This document shows positions 36,229 to 44,964 of a stretch of 64,000 nucleotides of DNA, one piece after another (the stretch's first letter is position 1; each line of letters begins with the position of its first letter). Source of the DNA: Bacteroidales bacterium (GTDB taxonomy: Bacteria; Bacteroidota; Bacteroidia; Bacteroidales; F082); contig JAGCPH010000044.1 in the NCBI GenBank assembly GCA_017645275.1, positions 1-64,000 on the forward strand, in the 5' to 3' direction. Position numbers and translations under genes: made by a program. The notes below the pieces were generated by a model. That model was given only the letters and a program-made list of their open reading frames with translations, was not told where the DNA came from and made no database searches.

Positions 36229-36789
36229 TTAGGCCATGGCTTCGAGGGTGGCGTTCTCGCGATACAGAAGGTCAATTTTGTCGTCCAGGGAAGATAGAAT
36301 GGAAGCAATGCTGTGTTGGATTTCTAATGAAGGAAGAGTGATTATAATATCATTAATGTTATATATCGGTAATTTTGGTTGTACTGCGCCAACATTTCTT
36401 TTATTAATCTCTTCTTGTCCAATAGAAGATTTTAAATAATAGTAAAGATAATCATCGTCAATTACATCCTTATTTGTGACAATTTTCACACAGTTTTCTG
36501 TAAGATTTGCACCATCTATATCATATCCAATACGAGCAACGAAACCAATACTTCCAACTATAGACAATATAACATCTCCATAATTAACTGTATAACGAGA
36601 TATTGTCTTTTGGATTTCTGAAGTAACATACATTAACCCTTTTTTATGTATCCATTTATTCACAATATCTGTTACTCTGATATATGGGTGCGGTGTTTCA
36701 TAATCAACTAATAATTCCCCTTTGGGAAGACGTTTACCTCCTTTAACTACCGCAATTTCTCCCAACTTATATTCTTTCCACTCGCTCAT
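36229..36789 (-). CDS. hsdS: HsdS, N-terminal half (TRD1), ends at an ochre codon
   Basis: 186 residues from ATG 36789 to TAA 36229. Contains target-recognition domain 1 (MSEWKEYKLGEIAVVKGGKR, PYIRVTDI, GDVILSIVGSIGFVARIG) and the first conserved helix (LEIQHSIASILSSLDDKIDLLYRENATLEAMA). In relatives the sequence runs on as (Q/E)TLF(R/K)QWF; here the Q/E codon is TAA. A product of this size can act as a half-specificity subunit that dimerises, as known from truncated type I S proteins, giving a palindromic target. Overlaps the preceding membrane gene by 23 bases. Confidence 0.88.
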   Translation of the reverse strand: MSEWKEYKLGEIAVVKGGKRLPKGELLVDYETPHPYIRVTDIVNKWIHKKGLMYVTSEIQKTISRYTVNYGDVILSIVGSIGFVARIGYDIDGANLTENCVKIVTNKDVIDDDYLYYYLKSSIGQEEINKRNVGAVQPKLPIYNINDIIITLPSLEIQHSIASILSSLDDKIDLLYRENATLEAMA

Positions 36790-37051
36790 CTTTCAATTGT
36801 TCTTTTAATTGTTCAATTTCAGCCTTAAGCATTTCTCTCTGAATCATAGCATCATTAGTTGCCATATGCATCATCAGCCATTCCGAAGATTTCAATTGCG
36901 CTTCTTTGCTTGCAATCTGATTTAAAATATTTCTTTTCTCGCTCTCTTTTGCATTTTTATAGGAACGCTTTGCAACCACATACGCAGCAATGGCAACAAC
37001 AAGAGTCGCAACAGATATTATAATTATTATGTATTCTTTCCAGTCACTCAT
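36767..37051 (-). CDS. Small membrane-anchored coiled-coil protein
   Basis: 94 residues. One N-terminal membrane helix (IIIIISVATLVVAIAAYVVA), a basic stretch (KRSYKNAKESEKR) and a C-terminal coiled coil (EMLKAEIEQLKEQLKDERVE). Topology predicts a short outside tail and cytoplasmic coil. Its first seven residues MSDWKEY nearly repeat those of HsdS (MSEWKEY), also at DNA level (about 19 of 22 bases). Function unknown; within the restriction operon it could tether or regulate the complex. Confidence 0.7.
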   Translation of the reverse strand: MSDWKEYIIIIISVATLVVAIAAYVVAKRSYKNAKESEKRNILNQIASKEAQLKSSEWLMMHMATNDAMIQREMLKAEIEQLKEQLKDERVERI

Positions 37052-37164
37052 AACATTTCTTTTCTTATGAAACTATACATCTTTTCTTGCATTGAAAAAG
37101 AAAACAACTTATTTATAATCAACAACTTAACTTCTTTCTTTTCTTTCATCTTTCTTAAAATACG

Positions 37165-38832
37165 TCATTTTCTGCCACCTTTTTCAAGAAAAGAATTATC
37201 ATTTAGTGCATATCTTCTAAACTTACGACCACCAATAGGCTTAATTTCATTATTCTTGGCCATTGTACGAACCATTTTTTCCAACTCAGAATATTCAACA
37301 TCTGGCAATCGCAAAGCCATTTCCGACAATAAACTATTTGGATGAAACTTCAAGTCCTCAAGTACTAACGCTTTCAATCGGTATGGCTCTATTGTTTTCA
37401 ATGTAGTTGAAAACTGCATTTTTGTATTTGCCACAAACTCAGGGTTAATACCATATTTTACTCCTCTACCCGAACCTCTGGAATTAATAATACGATTGGC
37501 AATAAGAGAATCAACATAAGGTCGCAACCTGCTACCCTCGGGCAATTGCAGTTCTTTCGACAGATCAGATGCAGAAATGGTTTTTTGTTGAAGAATAACG
37601 CCCAAAGCAATATAAGCCTTTTGGCTAATTTTATAATTTGCAGAAATATAATCGCATATCCTTGAAGCTTCTTTTGTGATAAATTTCCTAAAAACGGTAA
37701 CTTCAACAAAGTCATCACCTTCATAAACCTTTGGTTTACTTTTTCCAGATGTAAGCAATGTTTGATAGATAAGGTCATATCCCGAACCTTCAGCTTCCAT
37801 CAAATGCAAATCGTAAAATACTTTTGCCAAATGAATATTGCGCTTTTCAGATTTCTGAAGGATATTATTAACTGTAACTCCTATAGGTAGCGTTCCAGGA
37901 TTAGTAATAACCATCTTATCTGAATATACCTTTATAAATATATCACCACGTGTGGTATATGGACGATGAACAATAGCATTACATAGTAATTCTCTTACAA
38001 CCTTTTCGTCATAAACAGGTATTTCTTTTCTCCACAATCCTTCTGATACCTCATTATACTCTTTCCAGTCGGGTATTGACTCCCAAATTGACATAAGCAG
38101 TTCTTTAGGATTCATTCTGTAATCATCCCAAACTTTCTTGTCAACTTTTTCTTCTTCAGTATCATACTTAATATATTGAACTACAGGAGAGTAAAGTAAT
38201 CTGGCTCTTTGTTCTGGTTTTCCAATCCAAAGCACACCTAAATTTGTCAAGAAGCCTTCATCGTCTATCATCTGATAATATGCAAGTGTTTCCTCTTCGG
38301 TCTTTTCTCTTACAAATGATGACACCCTGTCTGATTTTTTAATATCAGAAATAAAGTCCTGTAGCTTTTGTATGTCAGCATTTTGCCAATATATTTTTTG
38401 TGAAACTTTAGTTTCCCAACAATATGCCGGTTTATCTGTAATCAACCTGCCCAGTTCATCTGGTTGTAATGCTCTGCTTGAATCGTTGTCTCGAATTAAA
38501 TAGAGTCCTTTCGTTGTGCTGGCAATAGCTGAAATAGATGGGAAAACGCGCAATTTAATATATTGTCCACCGTTGTCTGCGGTAATTATTTCTGGACAAA
38601 CTGCAACATTTATAGTTAGTTCGTTTATTCTTTTCATCACCTTTTCTGGCAAATTCTCAGGTATTGTTTGATTTGCATCAGGCAAGTCCGCATTGTCTTC
38701 TATACCTATTGCCAAATATCCTCCATGACTATTTGCAAAAGCCACACAATCCTTAGCAAGTTCACCAAAATCCGCACTCTTTCCAAGAATATATTTCAAG
38801 GACTTTTTATCAAATTTAGCATTCTCTTCCAT
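37165..38832 (-). CDS. AlbA_2 / GHKL-ATPase-like DNA-binding protein (RM-linked)
   Basis: 555 residues. N-terminal AlbA_2 (Schlafen-like, PF04326) domain: ELAKDCVAFANSHGGYLAIG and PSISAIASTTKGLYLIRD. A central HATPase_c_4 domain follows: VRELLCNAIVHRPYTTRGD, KVYSDKMVITNPGTLP. The C-terminal third has winged-helix segments (ISASDLSKELQLPEGSRLRPYVDSL). Proteins of this plan are common orphan neighbours of type I hsd genes (RM-linked ORFs) and may regulate restriction or act as an added effector. It begins 15 bases after hsdM. Confidence 0.85.
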   Translation of the reverse strand: MEENAKFDKKSLKYILGKSADFGELAKDCVAFANSHGGYLAIGIEDNADLPDANQTIPENLPEKVMKRINELTINVAVCPEIITADNGGQYIKLRVFPSISAIASTTKGLYLIRDNDSSRALQPDELGRLITDKPAYCWETKVSQKIYWQNADIQKLQDFISDIKKSDRVSSFVREKTEEETLAYYQMIDDEGFLTNLGVLWIGKPEQRARLLYSPVVQYIKYDTEEEKVDKKVWDDYRMNPKELLMSIWESIPDWKEYNEVSEGLWRKEIPVYDEKVVRELLCNAIVHRPYTTRGDIFIKVYSDKMVITNPGTLPIGVTVNNILQKSEKRNIHLAKVFYDLHLMEAEGSGYDLIYQTLLTSGKSKPKVYEGDDFVEVTVFRKFITKEASRICDYISANYKISQKAYIALGVILQQKTISASDLSKELQLPEGSRLRPYVDSLIANRIINSRGSGRGVKYGINPEFVANTKMQFSTTLKTIEPYRLKALVLEDLKFHPNSLLSEMALRLPDVEYSELEKMVRTMAKNNEIKPIGGRKFRRYALNDNSFLEKGGRK

Positions 38833-38847
38833 AAGACCTATTATTAA

Positions 38848-40368
38848 CTAGTCAATTTTTATCTTCCCCAAATTCTCCAAAATCAATTTATTTAATCTCT
38901 CTTCTTCTTTCAATTGCTCCTCAAACTCGGCTTTCAAGGCGGTGAAACACTCAGCAAAGTTGAAGTCGTCTTCCTCTTCCGGCAAGCCCACATAACGACC
39001 AGGCGTAAGCACATAGTCCAGTTCCGCCACGCGGCTTACGGGCACCGAAGCGCAGAAACCTGCAATATCTTGGTAATCGGTGGATTCTTCTCTCCACAAA
39101 TGATAAGTCCGTGCAATTTCTTGAATATCTTCTTCCGAGAGTTCGCGGGTGCGGCGGTTGATGAGGTGGCCTTTGTTGCGGGCATCAATAAACAATATTT
39201 CGCCAGCACGTTTGCTGCAGTTGCGTGTCACAAACCACAGACAAGCCGGAATCTGCGTGTTCAAGAACAACTTGGCAGGGAGGTTCACAATGCAGGCAAT
39301 CAATCCTTTGTCAATCAATGCCTTACGGATTTCACCTTCGCCGCCTGTTTTTGATGTTAGCGAGCCTTTTGCCAGCACAAAGCCTGCTTGTCCGCTTGGG
39401 GCAAGGTGATAGATAAAATGCTGAATCCATGCAAAGTTGGCGTTTCCTGCAGGCGGTACTCCGTACTGCCAGCGTGCATCGTTGCGCAGCTGGTCGCCAC
39501 TCCAGTCGCTGTCGTTGAACGGCGGATTTGCCATCACGAAGTCAGCTTTCACATCGCGGTGCGCATCGTTGAGGAACGAACCTTCGGTGTTCCACTTCAC
39601 CTGCGAAGCGTCAATGCCACGGATAGCAAGATTCATCTTGCACAGTCGCCAAGTGGTTTGGTTGCTCTCTTGCCCATAGACTGAGATATTCTCAATCCGT
39701 CCCTGATGCTCCTTCACAAATTTTTCACTCTGCACAAACATGCCGCCCGAACCACAGCAGGGGTCAAGCACACGGCCTTCATACGGTTCCAGCATATTCA
39801 CCAACAATTCCACAACACTGCGCGGCGTGTAGAATTGTCCGCCCTTCTTGCCTTCGGCCAAGGCAAACTCACCGAGGAAATACTCAAAGACATGACCAAG
39901 CAGGTCGGCACTCTTGGTGCTGGTGTTCTGCAAGGTTGAATTGCCAATCAGGTCTATCAATTCGCCCAAACTGGTCGGGTCGAGGTTGGGACGGGAAAAG
40001 ACTTTAGGCAGCACGCCTTTCAACGACTTGTTCTCACGCTCAATCTCATCCATCGCATCATCAATATACTTACCGATTTGCGGACTTTTGGCTTGTGCCA
40101 CCAAATAGCTCCACCGCGCATTTGCCGGGACGTAGAACACATTTTCGGCAGCATATTCCTCGCGGTCTTCGGGATCGGCACCCTCGGCCTGTTGCTTCAC
40201 CAATTCATCATACAACTGTTCAAACGAGACCGATATGTATCTCAAAAAGATGAGACCCAACACAACGTGCTTGTATTCAGCCGCATCTATGTTCTTACGT
40301 AATTTGTCCGCCGCCTTCCAAAGCTGTTTTTCCAAAGGTTCTTCCTGTATTTCCTTTATTTTTGCCAT
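38848..40368 (-). CDS. hsdM: Type I restriction enzyme, M subunit
   Basis: 506 residues, N6-adenine methyltransferase of the type I complex. N-terminal HsdM_N helical domain (LEKQLWKAADKLRKNIDAAEYKHVVLGLIFLRYIS), then SAM-binding VLDPCCGSGGMFVQ and catalytic FVMANPPFNDSDW (NPPF), ending with a HsdS/HsdR contact helix region. Methylates host DNA and forms the S-guided cleavage complex with HsdR. Start at ATG 40368 (MAKIKEIQEE); a longer frame to 40407 overlaps the promoter. Heads the minus-strand unit that runs down to the KTSC gene at 32297. Confidence 0.97.
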   Translation of the reverse strand: MAKIKEIQEEPLEKQLWKAADKLRKNIDAAEYKHVVLGLIFLRYISVSFEQLYDELVKQQAEGADPEDREEYAAENVFYVPANARWSYLVAQAKSPQIGKYIDDAMDEIERENKSLKGVLPKVFSRPNLDPTSLGELIDLIGNSTLQNTSTKSADLLGHVFEYFLGEFALAEGKKGGQFYTPRSVVELLVNMLEPYEGRVLDPCCGSGGMFVQSEKFVKEHQGRIENISVYGQESNQTTWRLCKMNLAIRGIDASQVKWNTEGSFLNDAHRDVKADFVMANPPFNDSDWSGDQLRNDARWQYGVPPAGNANFAWIQHFIYHLAPSGQAGFVLAKGSLTSKTGGEGEIRKALIDKGLIACIVNLPAKLFLNTQIPACLWFVTRNCSKRAGEILFIDARNKGHLINRRTRELSEEDIQEIARTYHLWREESTDYQDIAGFCASVPVSRVAELDYVLTPGRYVGLPEEEDDFNFAECFTALKAEFEEQLKEEERLNKLILENLGKIKID

Positions 40369-40387
40369 ATTAAAAATATTTCTGATG

Positions 40388-40395
40388 CAAAAATA
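40388..40395 (-). promoter_or_regulatory. Promoter -7 box of hsdM
   Basis: TATTTTTG on the minus strand, 20 bases before the hsdM ATG. Confidence 0.6.
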
Positions 40396-40462
40396 ATCAT
40401 TTTCCATTATAAAAGAAAGATTCTGTTAGTTTTTTTCAAGATTTCTTGCCATTTGGCAACAC

Positions 40463-40493
40463 AAAAAATGCCGCAGGCATCCCCCACGGCATT
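40463..40493 (-). terminator. Terminator between the EF-hand gene and hsdM
   Basis: Stem AATGCCG / CGGCATT with a 13-base loop followed by a T run on the minus strand. Confidence 0.82.
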
Positions 40494-40512
40494 CTTATAA
40501 ACTATTATTCTG

Positions 40513-42708
40513 CTACTCCGCTGTCTCTTCAACCACCTGCTCCACCTCAGCTTTCTGGCAGCAGCTCTTGAATGGCCTCATATCCTTCGGCAGTATGAAA
40601 TACACCGCCACACAGAGGCAGATGAGCAAGAACAGCCATCTCAACATCTTCTTCCACCATGGAGCCTTCATTGTATACGGGTCTTTAGTCTTAACAATCG
40701 GATACTTCGCGATGCCTGTCAATGTGGCGCCGAACTTGGTGTTCACGAGGATTCTCTGGTTCAATGCCCAGCCGTTGGCGTTCAAAACTGGCGCAAGGTT
40801 ACGTTTTCTCAACTTCAGCCATGCCATGATCATGCTAGGACCTGAGATAATCAAGATGATGATAGCAAAGAAAATCACGATGTTGTACCAATGCATTCCA
40901 AGCCATTCAAACAAGCCGCCAATAGCAGCTCCCACCAAGCCTATTGCCAAGCCTATCGCGGCGAAGATACCGGCGAATTTGGCGATATCGAACGGCGGCT
41001 TCGGTGCTTCTGCAGGTTTCGAAGCGTCAGTCGGGAGGTTGGCGTTGTCAATCTTTGAGTTGGCATCGGCCATCACCTTGGCGTCTTTCTCGGCGGCACG
41101 TTTGTTGATCATGTCTTCCACCGACTTAGCCATCTTGCGGTAAGGTGACCAGAATGCCTGACGGATACTGATAGGATTGTCAACAATCTTTGTCACTGTG
41201 GCGTTCCAGCCGAGACCGTCTCTGTCGTAGAACACGGCATGTTTTCCAACCACGATGTCGCCAACGTCACCGTCAGTCACAACAGCGGCAATGGTCATGG
41301 TGCCAGGCTTGCTCTTGCAAGTGCAGTCGCAGTACAAAATGTACATGTTACTGTATGCCGCCATTGTGTTGTGTGCGCCCATGTCATGCACTTTCAAGCA
41401 GAGGTCGCAAGCACGCTCGTCGATATACAGCGTTCCAGCCTGGAAGATAGCCTTCTTCTCAGGTGAATAGAAATCACTGAATGTCACGAAGTTAGTGAGC
41501 AATGTGTAGAAGTCTCTGTAGTAATGTAACAACTTGTCAACCTGGTCGATGGCGTTCGACTTGGCTTCCAATGCCTTGTCTTGTGCCACGAGCTCGAGCA
41601 ATGCTTCTTTCTTGTTCTCTTCGAGAGCTTTCACCACTGCGTCGTAGCCTAAGCCTTCCACTGCGGCACCTGCCTTGGCACCCATCCAGGCGTTGTAGGC
41701 ACCGAACTTAGCCATCATGCTAACCCATTGTTCCTCAGTGATATACTCTGCATTCTTAAACTCTTTGTCGATGACGAGTTTCTTAAGGTTTGCGATAGCG
41801 CCAGCCCATGCCGGGTTCACCTCGTTGCCCAATGGCAGCCTGTGCTCAGCGTTGACTTTTGCCAACGGATATGTTGCAATCTCTTCGACGCTTGCAGCCA
41901 GGTTGTTGCCGCTTATCTCGCCAATCTTTGCTGATGACACGTCCAAGACAGCCGCACTGTCGGTGTTGAACGATGCGAGTTTGCAGCGCATGAAGAAGTC
42001 GTCAATTTTGTCTTTCACTGCCATGCAAGCTGCCAATGCAGCTGCTGTGTCGTCGCCATATGGGAACACGTTGGCTTTGTCGGCATCGCCAGCCTCTTTC
42101 CATGCCTTGAAGTCGGCCAAAGCAGTGTAGAACGCCTCTATCTTATCTGTGTCGATACCCGGGTCACCGCTTCTGTCGGTCACGCTGCCCATGCAGTCGA
42201 TGATAGTCTTTATCAAAGCCTTCAAAGACTCGTCGTCAGCCGAGTTCTCAGTGATGATGCCGTCGCCGTTGAATTTTGTCTTTGCAAAAATAGCGATGCT
42301 GTCCGAAACGTCAGCTACCGAGATCTCGCTCTTCTCAAGTCCGAGATTCTCAAGGATTTGCTTTGCTGTCTCAAGCAAATGCAAGCCTTCCTCGTTGCTT
42401 GTGTTGAATGCCGTGAATGGCAGCACGCTCGAGCGTGTCAGCAGCAATTCAGGGTCGTTGATGACCGCGGTGAGCCATTTCGAAGCCGCCACGACCTCCT
42501 CGATGTGGATCTTGCCGTCACCGTTAGTGTCGAGCATGGTCATGGTCTTTTCGTCAATCTCAAGGTCTTTCAATGGGCAGCTCAATGCCGTCCAGAGTTT
42601 TCTGTCAAGCTCATCCAAGTGCAGGATGTCGTTTCCCGACTCGATGCACACCCTCGTGACACCGCCTACAGTCGAGAATTTCCAGTCATAGTTACCGTTT
42701 GATTTCAT
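40513..42708 (-). CDS. EF-hand-containing large membrane protein, function unknown
   Basis: 731 residues. N-terminal globular part with one canonical EF-hand loop, DTNGDGKIHIEE (near residue 60), and a degenerate second acidic loop (FNGDGIITEN). A long helical middle contains a cysteine cluster (RACDLCLKVHD and CDCTCKS) that may bind metal. The C-terminal quarter has two or three membrane helices (FAGIFAAIGLAIGLVGAAIG, IVIFFAIIILIISG, WLFLLICLCVAVYFIL). No signal peptide at the N-terminus. It starts 2 bases after the metallophosphoesterase gene, so the three genes 44326-40513 are an operon. I do not recognise a family. Confidence 0.75.
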   Translation of the reverse strand: MKSNGNYDWKFSTVGGVTRVCIESGNDILHLDELDRKLWTALSCPLKDLEIDEKTMTMLDTNGDGKIHIEEVVAASKWLTAVINDPELLLTRSSVLPFTAFNTSNEEGLHLLETAKQILENLGLEKSEISVADVSDSIAIFAKTKFNGDGIITENSADDESLKALIKTIIDCMGSVTDRSGDPGIDTDKIEAFYTALADFKAWKEAGDADKANVFPYGDDTAAALAACMAVKDKIDDFFMRCKLASFNTDSAAVLDVSSAKIGEISGNNLAASVEEIATYPLAKVNAEHRLPLGNEVNPAWAGAIANLKKLVIDKEFKNAEYITEEQWVSMMAKFGAYNAWMGAKAGAAVEGLGYDAVVKALEENKKEALLELVAQDKALEAKSNAIDQVDKLLHYYRDFYTLLTNFVTFSDFYSPEKKAIFQAGTLYIDERACDLCLKVHDMGAHNTMAAYSNMYILYCDCTCKSKPGTMTIAAVVTDGDVGDIVVGKHAVFYDRDGLGWNATVTKIVDNPISIRQAFWSPYRKMAKSVEDMINKRAAEKDAKVMADANSKIDNANLPTDASKPAEAPKPPFDIAKFAGIFAAIGLAIGLVGAAIGGLFEWLGMHWYNIVIFFAIIILIISGPSMIMAWLKLRKRNLAPVLNANGWALNQRILVNTKFGATLTGIAKYPIVKTKDPYTMKAPWWKKMLRWLFLLICLCVAVYFILPKDMRPFKSCCQKAEVEQVVEETAE

Positions 42709-42710
42709 AA

Positions 42711-43610
42711 TTAATATATTTGAATGAATTGATAATCAAGAGTGTTTCCTATTTTTAATTTCACATAACACGGATCATCCGAACTTTCTTTCAACGCGCC
42801 TAATCTCAGATACCCCACACTTTTAAACATCCTGTAATCCCTATGATGCGAATGTCCCTGCACCACCAGCCTAACGTCATATCTGTCAAACAAATCCGCC
42901 AGATCGTAGGTCTCCTCCATGCTGAAACTGCTGGTTGTCCCGTTCACGTTGTTCGTCCTGAAGAAATGTGTGTGTGTAAACACTATGATATTCCTATATC
43001 CCTGATTATGTTTGCTTTTCAGCAGATCTTCAAGCCAATCTCTTTGGTCCAAACCAAGTGTGCCGCTCCCCGAATCAAGGGCGATAAACAGATCTTTATA
43101 ACCTCCAACCGTCTGAACCTCAAACCAATACGTCGACGCGCCGAATCTCGTATAGAAGTCGTTCCACTGTCCGAAATACAGGTCATGGTTGCCCACGGTG
43201 TAATAAATCTTGCGTTCGGCATCGGTCACAGGCTTCACATGCTCACAAAACTTGACGAAACCGTTCTTTCCGTAAATCAGATCACCGAGGCACAACGAGA
43301 ATGGTGCCGCCGTCGTATCTGCCAGATAATCAGCCACATACCTGTCAAGATTATGCGTAGAGCCTTCCACATGCACGTCGCTCATCGCATACACACGATA
43401 AGTGTTAGGCATCCCCGTGATCACGTCGTAGCCATGATAGCTGTTATACTCCATCGACTCCGCAAACCGATCGTTGGGCGTCTCGTCGAATGACATGAAA
43501 ACACCCATCAAATCACGCTTTGTGCATGATGTCAATGCCACTGCCACGCCGAAAACCGCTGTCATTCCGAGCGCAGCGAGGAATCTCATTGTATGTTTAC
43601 GTTTTCTCAT
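42711..43610 (-). CDS. Metallophosphoesterase, lipoprotein
   Basis: 299 residues. Calcineurin-like phosphoesterase motifs: YAMSDVHVEG (D-x-H), LCLGDLIYG (GD), YYTVGNHDLYFG (GNHD), VFTHTHFF and VVQGHSHHRDY (GHxH). Lipoprotein signal peptide ends VALTSCT; its hydrophobic core MRFLAALGMTAV is encoded by a dispersed repeat (43560-43589). The start may be MRKRKH (43610, overlapping the upstream gene by ATGA) or MRFLAA (43589). Substrate unknown; envelope phosphodiesterase or phosphatase. Confidence 0.88.
   Translation of the reverse strand: MRKRKHTMRFLAALGMTAVFGVAVALTSCTKRDLMGVFMSFDETPNDRFAESMEYNSYHGYDVITGMPNTYRVYAMSDVHVEGSTHNLDRYVADYLADTTAAPFSLCLGDLIYGKNGFVKFCEHVKPVTDAERKIYYTVGNHDLYFGQWNDFYTRFGASTYWFEVQTVGGYKDLFIALDSGSGTLGLDQRDWLEDLLKSKHNQGYRNIIVFTHTHFFRTNNVNGTTSSFSMEETYDLADLFDRYDVRLVVQGHSHHRDYRMFKSVGYLRLGALKESSDDPCYVKLKIGNTLDYQFIQIY
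43560..43589 (-). repeat. GTCATTCCGA repeat forming a signal peptide
   Basis: Minus strand starts ATGAGATTCCTCGCTGCG and ends CGGAATGAC. It aligns with 3672-3702 and with arms of 810-915. It is read MRFLAALGMT in the metallophosphoesterase. Confidence 0.78.
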
Positions 43611-44326
43611 AATTTATACACTACTCCAATTCTCAGCACCGCCTCATAAAACCTCACATCCCCATGAAACATCCCCGCCGGCTTCAGCGTGCCTTCCGCC
43701 ACTGCGCTCCACCGTCCTTTGAAATTCCATCTCCCGCCAAGACTGAACAACGGCTCCCACATCCTCTCGTATTCAAACTCATTGAAATTGGCGCCTGTCA
43801 GATAGATATCCCACGGGTTGTCGAACCCCATAATGCTGATTCTCAACTTATACAAAACGTTAAAAGGCTCCTTGATTCTGCTTTCCACCACATCCCAACT
43901 GCTGTTGAAATCGTCGATGATTTTCGTAAACAAGCCCAGTTGTACGTCGAAATGACGCATCCTAAAGCCCAAACTAGCCGAATAAACGAATTCGTAAATC
44001 TTATATTTACCGAAAAACCTCGAATTCACCGACACATCGAGATACCCTAAGCCATTGCGGCACAGCTCGATACCTGGCCTTACACTCAAACCCACCGAAT
44101 ACACTTTCGGCGTAAGTGCCTCCAAATTAAGGTAAAAATCATTGTTGTCGATATGCAAAACACCTTTCAAATCAGCACCTTCGTACCATCTGTAGGTGTT
44201 GTTAAACCCGACAAGTCCCTGCGCCGACAAATCAGCGGAGATAGCGTGTTTCCGAGCCTCCTGAGCATTCAGAAATGCCGCCGAAAACAGGCATATCAGC
44301 AGTAAAACAAGTCGTTTTTTAACCAT
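43607..44326 (-). CDS. Predicted outer-membrane or secreted protein
   Basis: 239 residues. Signal peptide MVKKRLVLLLICLFSAAFLNAQ. Amphipathic beta strands alternate with turns (ADLKGVLHIDNNDFYLNLEAL, VYSVGLSVRPGIELC, YEFVYSASLGFRMRHFDVQLGLF) and the end is AVLRIGVVYKL, consistent with a small beta barrel. Function unknown. First gene of an operon with the metallophosphoesterase (4-base overlap) and EF-hand protein; its promoter TAAATTTG (44352-44359) is divergent from apt. Confidence 0.68.
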   Translation of the reverse strand: MVKKRLVLLLICLFSAAFLNAQEARKHAISADLSAQGLVGFNNTYRWYEGADLKGVLHIDNNDFYLNLEALTPKVYSVGLSVRPGIELCRNGLGYLDVSVNSRFFGKYKIYEFVYSASLGFRMRHFDVQLGLFTKIIDDFNSSWDVVESRIKEPFNVLYKLRISIMGFDNPWDIYLTGANFNEFEYERMWEPLFSLGGRWNFKGRWSAVAEGTLKPAGMFHGDVRFYEAVLRIGVVYKL

Positions 44327-44351
44327 TTTTTGCCAAAAAAATATCTACTTG

Positions 44352-44359
44352 CAAATTTA
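44352..44359 (-). promoter_or_regulatory. Promoter -7 box of the 44326-40513 operon
   Basis: TAAATTTG on the minus strand. Confidence 0.5.
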
Positions 44360-44396
44360 TAAAAAAAATATTCTTATCTCACATCAAATTTATTAG

Positions 44397-44404
44397 TATT
44401 TTTG
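44397..44404 (+). promoter_or_regulatory. Promoter -7 box of apt
   Basis: TATTTTTG, 20 bases before the apt ATG. Confidence 0.65.
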
Positions 44405-44424
44405 CATAAAATTTTAAGAAAGGT

Positions 44425-44949
44425 ATGAAAACTATCAAAGATTATATTCGTACTGTGCCTGATTTCCCGATAAAAGGAATTCAGTTTCGCGATATCACCT
44501 CGCTGGTAGGCGACGCCGACGGCTTGAAACTCGCCATCGACACCATGTGCGACATGGAGAAAGACCTCGACTTTGACATCATAGCAGGTGCCGAGTCGCG
44601 TGGCTTCATCTTCGCAGCTCCAATGGCCTACAACATGCATAAGTCTTTAGTGCTTGTTCGTAAGAAAGGCAAGCTGCCAGGCATAACCATATCGCAAAAA
44701 TATCATCTTGAATATGGCGACGCTGAGATGGAGATTCTTGCCAACAGCATAAAACCAGGCACACGCGTCCTCATCGTCGACGACCTTCTTGCATCAGGTG
44801 GCTCCGTTGAATGCATCATCAAGCTGGTTGAAAAACTCGGCGGCGTGGTGGCAGGCGTTTGTGTCCTCGTGGAACTCGTCGACCTCAACGGACGTGAGCT
44901 TATCAAAGGTTACCGCCTTGACAGCGCCGTGACTTACGAAGGTGAATGA
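44425..44949 (+). CDS. apt: Adenine phosphoribosyltransferase
   Basis: 174 residues, full length. Salvages adenine to AMP with PRPP. The PRPP motif is RVLIVDDLLASGGS; other typical blocks are IRTVPDFPIKGIQFRDIT at the N-terminus, AGAESRGFIFAAPMA and LVRKKGKLPG. Cytoplasmic. It is 15 bases upstream of the gldFG-like gene and may be co-transcribed with it. Confidence 0.97.
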   Translation: MKTIKDYIRTVPDFPIKGIQFRDITSLVGDADGLKLAIDTMCDMEKDLDFDIIAGAESRGFIFAAPMAYNMHKSLVLVRKKGKLPGITISQKYHLEYGDAEMEILANSIKPGTRVLIVDDLLASGGSVECIIKLVEKLGGVVAGVCVLVELVDLNGRELIKGYRLDSAVTYEGE

Positions 44950-44964
44950 TCATAATTTTTGACT

